A stretch of 64,000 nucleotides of DNA from Microthyrium microscopicum (GCA_010405405.1 MU004234.1:1445563-1509562), one strand, 5' to 3'; positions 47,560 through 58,572 are shown, counted from the stretch's first letter. Made by a program: numbers and translations. Notes: generated from the letters alone by a model not told the origin.

Positions 47560-47695
47560 TCCCTAAGGACTACAACCCTAAAACGGATATATTCTATCCT
47601 ATTTGGGACTAGCTGCTGCTTTATTATTAAAGGGCGGGTGAGTAATATAAAAGGGCGGGTGAGTAATATTCTGTGGCGGGTGGGTAATAACGATC
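47560..47695 (-). repeat. Right terminal inverted repeat of the MULE
   Basis: Partner of 44660-44795. It carries the A (T on the plus strand) at the four differing positions, so this copy is slightly more decayed. Confidence 0.9.
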
Positions 47696-47704
47696 TTTAC
47701 ACAA

Positions 47705-48574
47705 CTTGTAGTAGCATTTGCATATAATAAAGCTATCTGGCTCTACTTTGTGTAGCTATTTGTTGCGCAGGGCATCAGTTCGATGCCTATTTTAGGACTT
47801 CTGTCCTAGCCATTTATACATGGTAGTACCTCACAAAGTATGGCTATGTCAGCCTTCCCAAGCTTGAACTCGGAGTAGTCGTTGCACATGCCCAACTACA
47901 ACATCTGCCACAAGTAAAAAGTCGAGGCTGAGCTATTCTCAAATCATGGAGTCATTATTGTGAAGGCAAAATCTTTGATGTAGTCCTGACTCCTCAATCG
48001 GAGCAAATCCAGCAAATGCCATCCCAGCTTTTATAACTCACAAGCGCTAAGGTGGTTTTTAAAGAGAGACCTTCTAGGCATGAACAGGACTAAAGCTGTG
48101 TAGCTTTGACCATCGCTTAGGCGGGCAAATGACAGAATCGAGTCAATATCAAGCGGTAGGGGAAGTTGTACATAACCAGTGGGTTTGCATCTCGGTCAGT
48201 TAGAAGAGGAATAGGAGGTGGATCGCAGTGTGAAGGCCGGCCATCTTGATGCTACCAAGGCTACCTCAGACAAAGGAGACAAGCAACTAGACATTAGGCT
48301 CGTCTCCAAGGTGCACATGCTCATGTGCTTGGAATGCAGACCAGGCGTTCGGATCAAACCGGCCCCAAGGCTTATAGGAGACTTGTCTTCAAAGTTCGGC
48401 TACATAATGTTTGATACACAACAGACTCAATCGCTGCGTTAGAGCATATAGTAATCATTTCATAGCTTACATGACATGGCAATTAATAATCCACAAGCTC
48501 TTTGCCATCCTTCCCTCCCGTCACAGAAACAATGGTGTCAAATGCCAACAACCACAGCAGTACAGGGGATGATT
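47705..48574. other. Intergenic, no gene seen
   Basis: Right flank of the MULE and 3' region of the amidase gene. A 75-codon frame at 48218-48442 has no support beyond being open. Confidence 0.45.
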
Positions 48575-49919
48575 CTACCACCCTTGGTCTACATGCGGTT
48601 GGTTCCATTTCTTCATCCAGCTTATGGTACCCTCTTGAGGATCCATAACCACTGCGTACTGCGTACACTCGTTTAATACTGGATACGTTTCAAGCCACGT
48701 CTGTACATCCTTCATCCGCGCCTGCCGGGGGTATCCCGTGCTTTGGATTTCCGTACTTTTAAGGTGGCATTCTTCTATGAAGTCTCGCCTATCCAACGAT
48801 TCATCGAGCAAGTCTGCCATACCAAGTGGGGCCTCTTTTGCTCTTTCATGCATTAACTTCTGCACCTCCTCTCGCGCCAAGTCCTCTTCATGGTTGAAAT
48901 CGTGGTTCGTGACGGCAGAGAATTGATCGGTTTCTCGGATTGCGCCTGAAACTCGATCTTTCTCTATGATGGCAGTGCGTTTCCCATCGCAGAAGATCAG
49001 ATAACATGCCGTCGTCAACATGACCGGCAATATCTTAACAATATCCGCCAGTACCAGCGGTTTCCAATCTTTCTGCGGCATGGGCGGTACAATCAATTGG
49101 CGTAAGATAGATGCGATGGAAGCTCTAAAGCCCAGCATCACAAGAAATATATGCCAATAATAACGAGCACTTGCAATTCTCGAGTCCGGATCATTACGAA
49201 ACGCGCGAAAATTCAACGACACGCTCAATCCACGTCTACATAAACACAGCATTAGCCGCCACAAACTCATACCACGCCAATCATACATCACGCAAAACCT
49301 ACCTGACGCCTGTCAATACACCCACATGGCCAACATACGTCACAGTCGTCGCAACCACCGGTCCACCCTCATACTCCACAAACTCCAAACACACAACGAC
49401 ACGTCTCAACTCGTCCATATCCCAATCTAGCGTTCGGAAATGCACCATCCGCCCATTATCTCTCGGCCCGTCATTGATGCGCACTCCGCCACTACTACAA
49501 CCCATCATCGCGTCCAACAACACGTTGAACGCAACGAGTAGCCACATCGGGACACCACTAATATCACTCATCCCTCTCAACTCCTCCGTCTGCTCCACAT
49601 CATGTAGACGGTGGAGAAAGACGCGTGCGAGAGCCTTGACGGCACGTGGGGGAAGGCTAGTACGCGCAATAAGAGCATCGAAGAGCGGTGGGAGTGTAGC
49701 GACTTCGTGGCGGTAAGTGTTCGCAAGGGCGCAGTAGCGCTGCCGAGGAGGGAGAGAGAGGTTTATGGTATGGATTGGGATATTGTGCTTTGATGGTTTA
49801 CGCGTTTTGCGGGAAGTCGGTTTGGAGGGTTTGGCTTTGGGCGGAGGAGGTGGTGGCGAGGGATGGTAGGGAGGGAGGGGGAGAATAGGCTGGGTTTTGG
49901 AGCGTGTTGATACTGGCAT
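48575..49919 (-). CDS. NAAA/acid-ceramidase-like N-acyl amidase (Ntn-hydrolase family)
   Basis: Two exons, 49919-49303 and 49235-48575 (67-nt intron, GTAGGT donor, TATGTAG acceptor), give 425 residues. Met at 49919 (MPVSTRSKT) is the first ATG of the frame. After a Pro-rich start comes the LP-PR-Y region. The MGCSSGG segment holds the likely nucleophile cysteine that starts the beta subunit after self-cleavage, followed by HFRTLDWDM (the R-x-x-D block that places the substrate) and later a TNHDFNHE block, both typical of the NAAA/acid ceramidase group. These enzymes cut amide bonds in N-acylethanolamines or ceramides. No signal peptide is seen, though animal members are lysosomal; fungal members often lack one. 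The tail is helical and charged. Confidence 0.85.
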
Positions 49920-50431
49920 TTCGAAAGAATGGGGATCAAGGGAGTGGCGGGTGTTGTTCAATACTAGTATGTATGCTTTGAGGGAGTCATCGTGGAGGTT
50001 GTAGAGCAGATGGGGGCCTAGAGATCAAACGCGTTGTGGTCAGGATTGAGGTGAGTTGCGCGTGTATGAGGTCATTGGCTTTGAGTAGAGGCTTGCTGAA
50101 CGTTTAGCTGATGAGACTTTTTGACAGCTGCGCATGACTGGATGAAGCTGGCGTAGCGATGCACGTTGAGGATTAACTTTCATCTGAAGCACGGAATAGG
50201 GTCAGGAATCCATCGGAGTTGATTCCGGCGAGTCAAGGATTGACAAATCACCATATGAAACTTCATTTAATCATTTTTCCATTCGTATGGAAGTCATTGT
50301 CTATTAAACAGAGTTTAGTATCTCATGCTACAGCTTCGTGTTAGTTTTTGCATGCTTAGCCTACTACAAGATCGGCATCGCGAGCTCATGCTACCCATCG
50401 CCATGTTTGATGATGTAGGTGATATCGTAAA
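49920..50431. other. Intergenic, no gene seen
   Basis: Upstream region of the amidase gene (-) and downstream region of arp2 (-). Confidence 0.5.
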
Positions 50432-51751
50432 TTATCGAGGACCTAGTTTTTCTAGAGCTTTCGCAGCTCCGAGTTCCTCAAATTCTTCCTTCGTTACCCA
50501 CATGTTGTGTCTCTCTGCCATCTGTTGATCGTTAGTACCAGATCGCTGATGTTTCGGCAAGTTAAACTCACAATATTGGCCAATACAGCACCACCCAAAA
50601 AGACCATATGCCGTCTTCTTGGAGGATCCTCGATCCTGACCTTGAATTTGTCCAATCGCTCGGGATTACCGTTGAGAACCTTTGACAACCATAATTGCTT
50701 CAACTCCTTTTCTAATCGACTGGGAAGACCGGGGTACATGCTGGAGCCACCGGATAGCACGACAGCTTTATACAAACTGCTTCGAACATCGACATCTGCG
50801 GCTTGAATAGTATTGAAAAGGAATTCGGCAATACCCGGCTGTTCGACATCGACAAGGTGAGGTTGGAACAGGCATTCCGGTGCCTCGAATCTTTCACTAC
50901 CCACGCGGATGACTCGACCATCAGGAAGAGTATAAGACTCGACAAGGACAGTCGTCTCTTCCGATAACCGCTGGTCAAGCTCCAAGTCATAAGAGACATA
51001 ACAGAGCTTCTCTTTTATCTGGCGAACAGTCTCGAAATCTGCCGTTCGGTTCAGCGCATAGCCTCTGCGCAAGAGCAACGCAATCAGATTGCGCGTAACA
51101 TCACGACCGGCAACATCCAATCGCCGCGTCAGATGATTCAGTACTGTGCTTTCGTACACCGGTACAATATGCGTGACACCATCTCCCGAGTCAACCACAA
51201 CTCCACTGCTCAGCCCTTGCGCGTACAGCGCCAGCACTGCTTGGATGGCCACATATACACCGCCAAAGCCGTATCGTTCGAACATGACCTCGCACATTTG
51301 TTCGCGGTTCTTGAGTGGATTCATTGGTGGTTCGGTGAGTAGGATTTTGCGGCCTTGCGTGTCAAGCTTCATCTTTTCGTGGAAGGTATAGTCCCAAAGT
51401 AATTGCATGTCGTCCCACCGTTTGATGATGCCGTTTTCCATTGGGTAGGTAATTTGTAGCATGGATCGGGCTGCTGAGGCTTCATCGCCGCACATGATGT
51501 CTTTTACGATTATGTCGCCTGCGCGCTCTTCGGAACGGAGGATGGGTCGGCCGACGATTGAGGGGTATTGGAAGTCGGGGAAGTTCTAGTCAAGTATAAG
51601 CTCATGGCGCTTCGCATGGAACGAACTGCCATACCTGGCCGGCATATCCGGCTTTGAGAAAACCGGTGCCGCCATCGAGCACTGGAAGATTTTAGCTGCC
51701 TGAAGATGAGAGCTCTCACGATCAATGTTTACCAACGGGAACTTCAGCCAT
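50432..51751 (-). CDS. arp2: Actin-related protein 2 (ARP2/3 complex)
   Basis: Four exons (51751-51733, 51681-51635, 51585-50572, 50521-50432) give 389 residues, the usual ARP2 length. The start ([20 protein letters not shown]) has the actin phosphate-1 loop [16 protein letters not shown], the phosphate-2 loop [17 protein letters not shown], the adenosine block [11 protein letters not shown] and a C-terminus ending VLEKLGPR-like (ALEKLGPR) all match ARP2. ARP2 pairs with ARP3 as the first two subunits of a new actin branch at endocytic patches. The short first exons and a very short last exon with branch GTACTAAC are well supported by frame and by family conservation. Confidence 0.95.
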
Positions 51752-54672
51752 GATCACAATGGTGGCTGGAGGACAAAGAGGTGTGAGGTGTTGATGATTG
51801 TGGCCAGGGCCCTGGGATTTGAAAGGGGATCGTGCGAGTTAAAGGTCAATATCATCAACAACAGAGTATAGCAAGGCCCTTGACCAAGCAATGCTGTAGG
51901 GAGATGGTGTTGAAGCTTAGTGGGGCTGCAGTACGTTACGTATATTTGATGTGTCAGCTAGTGGAATAGAATACTCCAATGATCAACATGTTAGATTACC
52001 ACTTATGATTAGAGTTGCATGCATTTCATCCAATAAGAAGCAGAACAAATAGAAATCGATCCCCTTCTGAACCAACATTTGAATGGTATGCCTTCTCAAG
52101 GCTACAAGGCTACACACTACTGTACCGTATTGAACAAGTAGTTGATACCTAGAACAATGCTCTTCACTACCGTAGCGCGCGACGGGGAGTAATAGAAATC
52201 GACTAGTGATTATACAGTTATAGATTTTTGGCAAAAAATGTAGGTTTTCCATAGTGGTGCATCGTGCGCACTCTTTTGAAAAATCATTTTCTAACAAGAA
52301 AAGCATTTTCTCATAGAACTATTTTTTGGCTATGTTTTAGCCATTTTTTGATAGTATATTAAAGCAAAAAAATTGGCAGTACTTACTTAATTAAGGTTTA
52401 AGTAAAGGGGAGAGGAAATACTTAAAGAATTAAAATTATATATTACAATTTGAACTACAAAAGAGGCTAGATCGATACGCTAAAGCTTAGTCAGGCGAAG
52501 CATAATTATGGCTTAGATTTACTAGGATATTCACAATTACTAAATCGAAATTGCGGGGCAAATGTATATAGCTAAGCAACTTTGAGGCCTCTCTTTTTAT
52601 AGCCTTCGTTCCTTCTAACATGCTATCGTACCTTCTTCATCTTCAGTCGTAAGTGCTTTTATTTACAAAACATAAGATCTACTTAAGACATCATCCTCTA
52701 GAGAAGAATAGACTTCTAAAAAGACTTCAAAAGATCATGTAGTTTCATCAAAATATCAAGTCCTTTACTCCCCCCTCCACGCTACGGTATGTGAGAGATG
52801 ATTCATGGTAAGATATGAATCAAGCTGGGGATATGATTTAGAGTACTAGTACGTTCAAGGATTCTCGCGTTTTGGTGGTCGGTCAATGGACACAATAAAC
52901 GCGCTGCCCCTATCAGCTTTTGCGACTCCTATCTATTTTGATACCTATGATATTGACTACTTGACTTCCCGTCGAAAGCCTAGAAGAAGTTGTAAATTAT
53001 CGAATACGATGGATATCAGAGAGTATGCTCTATATAAGGTGCGGAACACAACCTGCGGAGGTGATGACATTCGTGATGACATTTCCGACTAATGTGTAAG
53101 CAGCCTTTCTTTCGAGCTGCGACATGACGGTTTCATTTGACCGATTGCAATTCTGCTTTGACCACTTGTCAAATGAACCATCGCAGTAACAGATAGGTAT
53201 ACGGAGTAAGGTGGTGGTGATGGCGATGAGCCAGGAATATCTAGCGTTGTCTGTTGTTTGATTAAGTGACACAGCTACACTGTTGGGTCGCGGGGTGGGC
53301 AATGGAGGCTCAAGGAGTGCGAGTATAGAGAGATGGATATTCAGCTGGGGGATGACTTTTGTCGCGATGATTGGGGAATGGAAGGTATGCTATTTAGGTA
53401 GGACTAGATATGAGACATGAGCGATGGCCGAGTACCTGAAGCTGATCTGTTTGTTGCTGCAGATGATTGTTAGGGATTGGGACGCTGCAGAGGCAGCGAT
53501 GTTAGTGAGGCAATGGGGTGATGGAAAAAGTGCTTTTTTGGTAGGAGGTAGGGGGCGCTCTGAGATGGATTAGGGAGCGGCTCGCTATTGTTGACTGACA
53601 AACGTCCCCTGAAAAGCACGCTGGTTCGCCCCAACTGGAAGGGAGAAAACGGTATATTGCGTTAGTCAAGATCAGGATCCGCCGTTCCATTATTGAGAAT
53701 TTGAGGGTACTCTACTTCAGTCGTCCGCGCGCTTGCGGGAGCGACGGCATAGCATGTAGGGTTCGCTAAGAATAATAGGGGAATTCTTGAAACCTTGGAA
53801 ATGGTTGGCGATCGCACCCATCGACCCGCCGCCTCCAGGCGCCACCCGCACCGGTTCTCGCCATTTTGGGTAAGCGCACGTGGCAATGCATACAGGGCAA
53901 CGGTCGCGTGGGGAATTCCTGGAGACGACATGTCTTGGCTCCAACCTCATATCAAGACTTAAAGTTACATATATTTTGCTTTCCAAGCTTTTTTCTGATG
54001 GAATTTGCTGGTGGTACTCATGCAAATGCATGCCGCTAAATTAGTGGGTATAACGAGGGTCAGAACAGTGGTGTGTGCCCACTAAGACCGGCGCAGCGCA
54101 TCCGTGCCCAATCTTCGCTGTTGAGCCAGCCCATTATGTTTTGCAACAGTTACAAATCAACACACTTGAGATCGGAGACAAGGGGATCCCAGATAGTGGT
54201 TTGTATAAGTTTATACTTGAAAAGTTTTTAATCCCACTAAACCATTCCAGAGCCGCATAATCTTTCAGTGACCTTAATACAACGCTACAATGTACGCGCA
54301 ATTTTGATGGAGGTATAACACAACAATTGGCTATGCCAGCTTCAAATATCCTGAGCCCTTTGTCAAATGAGATGTCAAATGAGAAGCAACTTCAAGAACA
54401 TCTCTGATCTCTCCGCGCACATTGAGGAAGACGGGTATGATCATTTCAAAACCTTTTCATTTGTTATTTGACAAACTCCATGCTCCATGCCCAAACCTTC
54501 TGTGCCAAAAATGAAGTGCTTACCTAGATACAATTGTCCTCCATAGCCATTGGAACCATGTCTTTCTTCTTGCTTACGGTGTAATGGTGCATCCAATCAC
54601 ATAACGTAGGCGCTCACAAGCTGCAGAGCCTCACTTGATGCCAGTATATCAAGACCATTGAGTCAAAAAAAG
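51752..54672. other. Intergenic, 2.9 kb, no gene seen
   Basis: AT-rich patch around 52320-52760. Many short frames on both strands, but none with a domain, signal peptide or paired splice signals that I can support. Confidence 0.45.
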
Positions 54673-55126
54673 CTTGGGACCTACCAAATCTTAGTGCATC
54701 ACTCCAACTTTTTCAGCCCTTGATTGGCAACTGTACCATAGTCCATCACATTGCATGCAAAGCACATTACACCTGCGCATTACAATTGTGCTCCATAACT
54801 TTCAGGAATAATGTTCTCCTCATTGCGGACAGCATAGCAACGTATTTAGTTTGTCGTGCAGGCAATCGTAGGCCTCAATGCAACCTGCTTCCAGAATAAC
54901 CCGGACCTGCCATTGGCATCAACCCAACTTCTACAGCCCTTGATTGGCAAACGCCATCCCATTTCTTGGGACCGATAAACTCTACGGCATCACTTCAACT
55001 TCTAATGCCCTCGATTGGAATATGCCACACGGTCCTTCACATTTTCTTGGGACCGATCAACTCCTGTACGGCATCACTCCCACTTCTACAATTCTTGATT
55101 GGCGAATGTATGATAGTCCATTGTAT
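54673..55126 (+). repeat. Degenerate minisatellite, ~81-bp unit, four partial copies
   Basis: Copies at 54673-54753, 54910-54960 (partial), 54965-55045 and 55046-55126. Shared landmarks in order: CTTGGGACC, GCATCACT, CAACTTCT, GATTGG and a CATAGTCCATCACATT-like end. Copies 3 and 4 are directly adjacent. No long frame runs through the repeat that looks coding. Confidence 0.7.
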
Positions 55127-55403
55127 TGTATGTGTGCATTGCGCGCTGCACCGCATCACCTTTTGCCAGTCTGCAGACCTGAGGGGTATAAGTTCAAATC
55201 TCCCCCCCAGTTTTTCTCTTTCTCTTTCTTCTTCTTCCCGCCGGAAGGCACAGTATGATGACACCAGGTATTACTTCACCCCCGATTTAATACCTCAAGA
55301 TTCAGTTGGCGGCTTGACCAACTGTCTTACACTAAAGCAACGGAATTCTGGTTTTGGTGAGCCAGATTTCGTCGACCACTATCATCCTTCAACTTTTCGG
55401 CTT

Positions 55404-55572
55404 TCGACTTTTTTTCCCAACTTTTTTTCGAAGTTTTTTTTTCGAAGTTTTTTTTTTTGAAGTTTTTTTTTTCGACTTCCAATCAACCAACCAACCAATC
55501 CATCACATCATCAATCTCCCATCACATCATCAATCTCCCATCGCATCATATCTCTCCCATCTCATCATCAAC
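55404..55572 (+). repeat. T-tract/TTCGAAG and CATCACATCATCAATCTCC tandem leader repeats
   Basis: 55404-55480 has four or five long T runs separated by TTCGAAG-like units. 55500-55572 has three to four copies of a 21-bp CATCACATCATCAATCTCC unit ending at the ATG at 55573. It probably forms the promoter and leader of that gene. Confidence 0.7.
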
Positions 55573-56178
55573 ATGGGGTGCGGCACCTCGCGGCTTGGCC
55601 GCTACTCACCTCTCGATCTTGATCCACGTGAAGATGTGATCCACTATAACATGGTGGTAAATGGCAAGTCCATTCCACAAATACAACTGACGACTCCTGG
55701 CCGCGCCAAATACATGGAGCAAGTCAAACCCAAACCCGCGTGGTGGAAGCGCAAACGTCCCGTCGCCAACGAAGTCCACTTTCCTTTTTCGGAAAGTGAA
55801 GAACCACATCACACAATCTGGGCATTTGTGACCCCCGGAAACTCCTACCGGACCCAGCGGAGGAGCAGCCGCTCGCGGAGCAACATCCACGACCGCAACT
55901 GGCGGTTGATGGCCGCCGAAGAGGAGAAGGCCGCCCTCGCTGGCCTCAAGTGGGCCGACTACATGAAGGCATCACCACCCACCACCCCCACCACCACACC
56001 TCCTCCAACCATCACCAAACCTCGCCTCCAACAAGCAACCACCAACGACCTTCCGCCTCCCGTGGCCAGCCTTCCCCCTGGCCTCACCAAAAAGTCCCCA
56101 CCGCGGAATCGCCTACCACGCGATCCCACCTTCCGCGGTGGGGCACCTTCCTATCAATGGGATGATGGGGAGGTTTGA
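55573..56178 (+). CDS. Fungal protein of unknown function with MGCG N-terminus (possible double lipid anchor)
   Basis: A single exon of 201 residues. The frame stays open upstream but runs through the T-tract repeats, so I take Met at 55573, whose protein begins MGCGTSRLGRYS. Gly2 with Ser/Thr near residue 5-6 fits N-myristoylation, and Cys3 fits S-palmitoylation, so it may sit on the plasma membrane. A basic cluster (KPAWWKRKR, and RRSSRSRS later) could add membrane contact or act as a nuclear signal. The centre is charged (HFPFSESEEPHH, MAAEEEKAALAGLKWADYM) and the C-terminal third is Pro/Thr-rich. No domain recognised. Confidence 0.7.
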   Translation: MGCGTSRLGRYSPLDLDPREDVIHYNMVVNGKSIPQIQLTTPGRAKYMEQVKPKPAWWKRKRPVANEVHFPFSESEEPHHTIWAFVTPGNSYRTQRRSSRSRSNIHDRNWRLMAAEEEKAALAGLKWADYMKASPPTTPTTTPPPTITKPRLQQATTNDLPPPVASLPPGLTKKSPPRNRLPRDPTFRGGAPSYQWDDGEV

Positions 56179-56314
56179 AGTTTCCGGTTTTGTCTTTTTT
56201 TGGGGGGTAGCGATGGAGTTTTCAGGCAGTCTTGGTTTCGTTTTTATTCTGTAGTTTCCTTTTTAAGTCCATCACTCTGCGCAGTCATTCGTTTGCACTT
56301 GCAGAAATGAAAGT

Positions 56315-56795
56315 CATTCATTCATTCATTCAACTCTGATCTCTCCCATCACATGTGATACTTACCATCGTCTTCGATTGAAACTCAAGTCTCATGCCAT
56401 GATCCAAAATCTGCTCTTTTCGTGATTTTGACTTCTAGTTCATTACCTCTGATGTCGCCCATCACGCGTGATGGCTTCCATCGTATTCGATGGATGTTCA
56501 TGACATGAGTCTAGATTCTGTATTTTTCGCAGTTTCGGGTTCCAGCTATGCAGTACTATCGCCTCTAATGTCGCCCATCACGCGTGATGGTTTCCATCGT
56601 ACTCGATGGATTTTTATGACATGAGTCTAGAATCTGCATTTTCGCAGTTTTGGGTTGAAGTCTTGAAATATTACTACCCATGCTAGATCCTGCCATGAAG
56701 TGTGATCACCTCGGATGTCGCCCATTACACTTGGTGAGTACCATCGTATTCGATGGAATTTCATGCCATGGATCTAGAATCTACATTATGAAGCA
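56315..56795 (+). repeat. ~115-bp minisatellite with two embedded palindromes, after a (CATT)n run
   Basis: A (CATT)n run at 56315-56332 precedes four copies starting at about 56334, 56446, 56562 and 56709. Each copy has, in order, a GTCGCCCATCA start, a palindrome CATCACGCGTGATG (perfect in copies 2 and 3), a second palindrome CCATCG-N4-CGATGG, then CATGAC/CATGCC, TCTAGA-T and a CGCAGTTT-type end. Copies 1 and 4 are more diverged. It lies between the gene ending at 56178 and the flavohemoglobin 3' end. Confidence 0.8.
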
Positions 56796-56953
56796 ATCGA
56801 ACCAAGAAAAGATCAGGAAAGTCGTTGTTTGGAAGGCAGTCATTCATGGGAACCATCAAGTTATCTATATACAGTCGTAAATAGTCACCACCTTTTGAAA
56901 CGCCTCATATCATCAACGGTGAGTGGTGTATACCTTAGAAGAATACAAGTAGA

Positions 56954-58447
56954 TCATAAAACAGATTTCGGACTCTCCTGCTCCACAGGAGCGATCCCAC
57001 CAGTTCCAAACTTTTCCATATGAATCCGACTGGAATCAACACCCTGGCCCTGAAGAGCCTTCTCCATGGTCAACATGAACATCATTGGTCCACAGACATA
57101 ATATTCCGCCTTCTTGTTGCTCAAGAACAACTTCGTCTCCTTGTCGACCAAGTCGAGGTTGATGTGACCTTGAATGTGATTTTCTACACCTTCAACTTCT
57201 TCTTTTGCAACATTAGCGGTGAACAAGATGACTTGCACATTCTCATGCAACTTTGCGACATCCTCGACATGCTGTTTGAAGGCTCGAGCGGCAGTCGACC
57301 GCGCTCCATGGACCCAGGAGATTGGACGGGTTGTGTTTTGTGCGGCTGAATGATTCAGCATGGCGGTCAGTGGGGTGAGGCCGACACCGCCGGAAATCAG
57401 GACGAGTGGTGCGTCCAATGCGATCTTCGCTTCGTCTAGGAAGAAGACGCCAACTGGCCTAGAAACCCGGATTATGTCGCCCTCTTTCTTCGTTTCGTGC
57501 ATCAGTGACGAAACAACACCAGGCGCCGAAGCACCATTACCCGTCTCCTTCTTGATGGAAACTCTCAAGTAATCCGGGTTCGAAGAATCGCTCAATGAAT
57601 ACTGTCGTGCCTGCCTATGTCCCATCTCCGGAACGTCAACCTGTATCGATATGAACTAATGACGCTGTTAGCCCTGCTCAAATCTTTGGAGATTGCGATG
57701 ACATACCTGACCAGGCTTAAAGCCCACCAGAGGCTTCAGCCTACTCTCCACCGGCTCCAAATAGAAGCTCGTAATCTCCTCACTCTCCTTTACCTTCTTC
57801 ACCACCCTAAAATCCTGCCAACCCTCCCAGCCCTCACTCTTCTGTTTCTCATAGATACTCGCCTCCAGTCCAATGAAAATTTGCGCCAACTTCCAGTACG
57901 CCGCCATCCACGCCTCTCCCAGTTCAGGCGTCACCGCCTCGCCCAAAACCTCGGCAATCGCTTTGATCAACCATTCACCGACCACCGCATAATAATCTGC
58001 TTGGACCCCTAAGCTCACATGCTTTGAGACAATGAGTTCGACGGTAGGCATAAGTGGTGAAGGGTCGTCAATGTGTTGCGCATATGCTAACACGGCATTG
58101 GCGAGAGCGCGCGGTTGTTGGAAATGTGCTTGGTTGGATGCATTGAAGATGTTGCGGAGTTCAGGGTGAGCGATGAGCATGTTTGTGTAGAAGAGTTTTG
58201 TTATAGCGAGGCCGTGAGATTCGAGGGCGGGGATGGATGCTTTGATGAGTGCTTTCTGGGATTCTGTGAGTGGCGTAGAACGGTATGGTTCTGGGACAGC
58301 CAGATTGGGATCGCTAGGTGTGGCATTCTGGGAGGTATTTGGTTGAGAGAGGTTGGCGTTGGCGAAGGGGCATGTTGGTGCTGCGCCATTGGTAGGTGTC
58401 GATGAGGCCCCGGATACTGGACAGGTATTGTTGGTCTCTGAAGGCAT
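56954..58447 (-). CDS. Flavohemoglobin (nitric oxide dioxygenase)
   Basis: Two exons, 58447-57707 and 57655-56954 (51-nt intron, GTATGT donor, branch GCTAAC), give 480 residues. The globin domain spans about 60-200, with Tyr87 (LFYTNML) as the B10 tyrosine and His143 (SKHVSLGV) as the heme-binding histidine. A ferredoxin-reductase-like FAD domain has RQYSLSD, and the NAD domain has GGVGLTPLTAML and YVCGPMMFM. The enzyme turns NO into nitrate using NAD(P)H and O2. I chose Met at 58447 because a TATA-like element at 58565-58572 would put the transcript start below the alternative upstream Met at 58528. The N-terminal ~55 residues, with two Cys-Pro pairs (TCPVSG, TCPFAN), are an extension beyond the usual globin start. 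Confidence 0.9.
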
Positions 58448-58564
58448 TGTTTCTTGTGCGATGGTTATGGCGTTGAGAAAGTTGATGATAGATCTGTAGA
58501 TGTGGCTGTTCTTGATGTTGATGGACATTATGTTGGTTGTAGTTGCTGTTGAGCTTCACAGTGG

Positions 58565-58572
58565 TTTTATAT
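58565..58572 (-). promoter_or_regulatory. TATA-like element of the flavohemoglobin gene
   Basis: ATATAAAA on the minus strand, about 118 bp before the chosen ATG and 37 bp before the upstream ATG. Confidence 0.4.

Larger units (their letters stand above)
44660..47695 (-). mobile_element. Mutator-like (MULE) DNA transposon, RIP-decayed
   Basis: A 3036-bp element with 136-bp terminal inverted repeats (44660-44795 and 47560-47695) and a perfect 9-bp direct duplication TTTACACAA at 44651-44659 and 47696-47704. Long inverted repeats and a 9-bp duplication are the Mutator hallmark. On the minus strand the segment at about 46640-46770 reads VLLIDYTYQTNYYNIPLLYI, a good match to the MULE transposase core around its first Asp (vlliD-x-TykTNxxxxPLL). 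The rest is broken by many stops and AT-rich, so no whole transposase is coded. The four mismatches between the repeats are all G against A. Each repeat tip has three copies of TATTACYCACCCGCC every 21 bp. Confidence 0.9.

Noticed and set aside
56334-56795. Regular repeats considered as a CRISPR array
   Set aside because: Fungal genome, units are diverged and adjacent with no constant repeat/variable spacer pattern.
57020-57349. 109-codon frame on the plus strand
   Set aside because: Antisense to flavohemoglobin exon 2.
58448-58528. 27-codon in-frame extension of flavohemoglobin starting at an ATG at 58528
   Set aside because: Only 37 bp from a TATA-like element, so the transcript probably starts after it; kept as an alternative.
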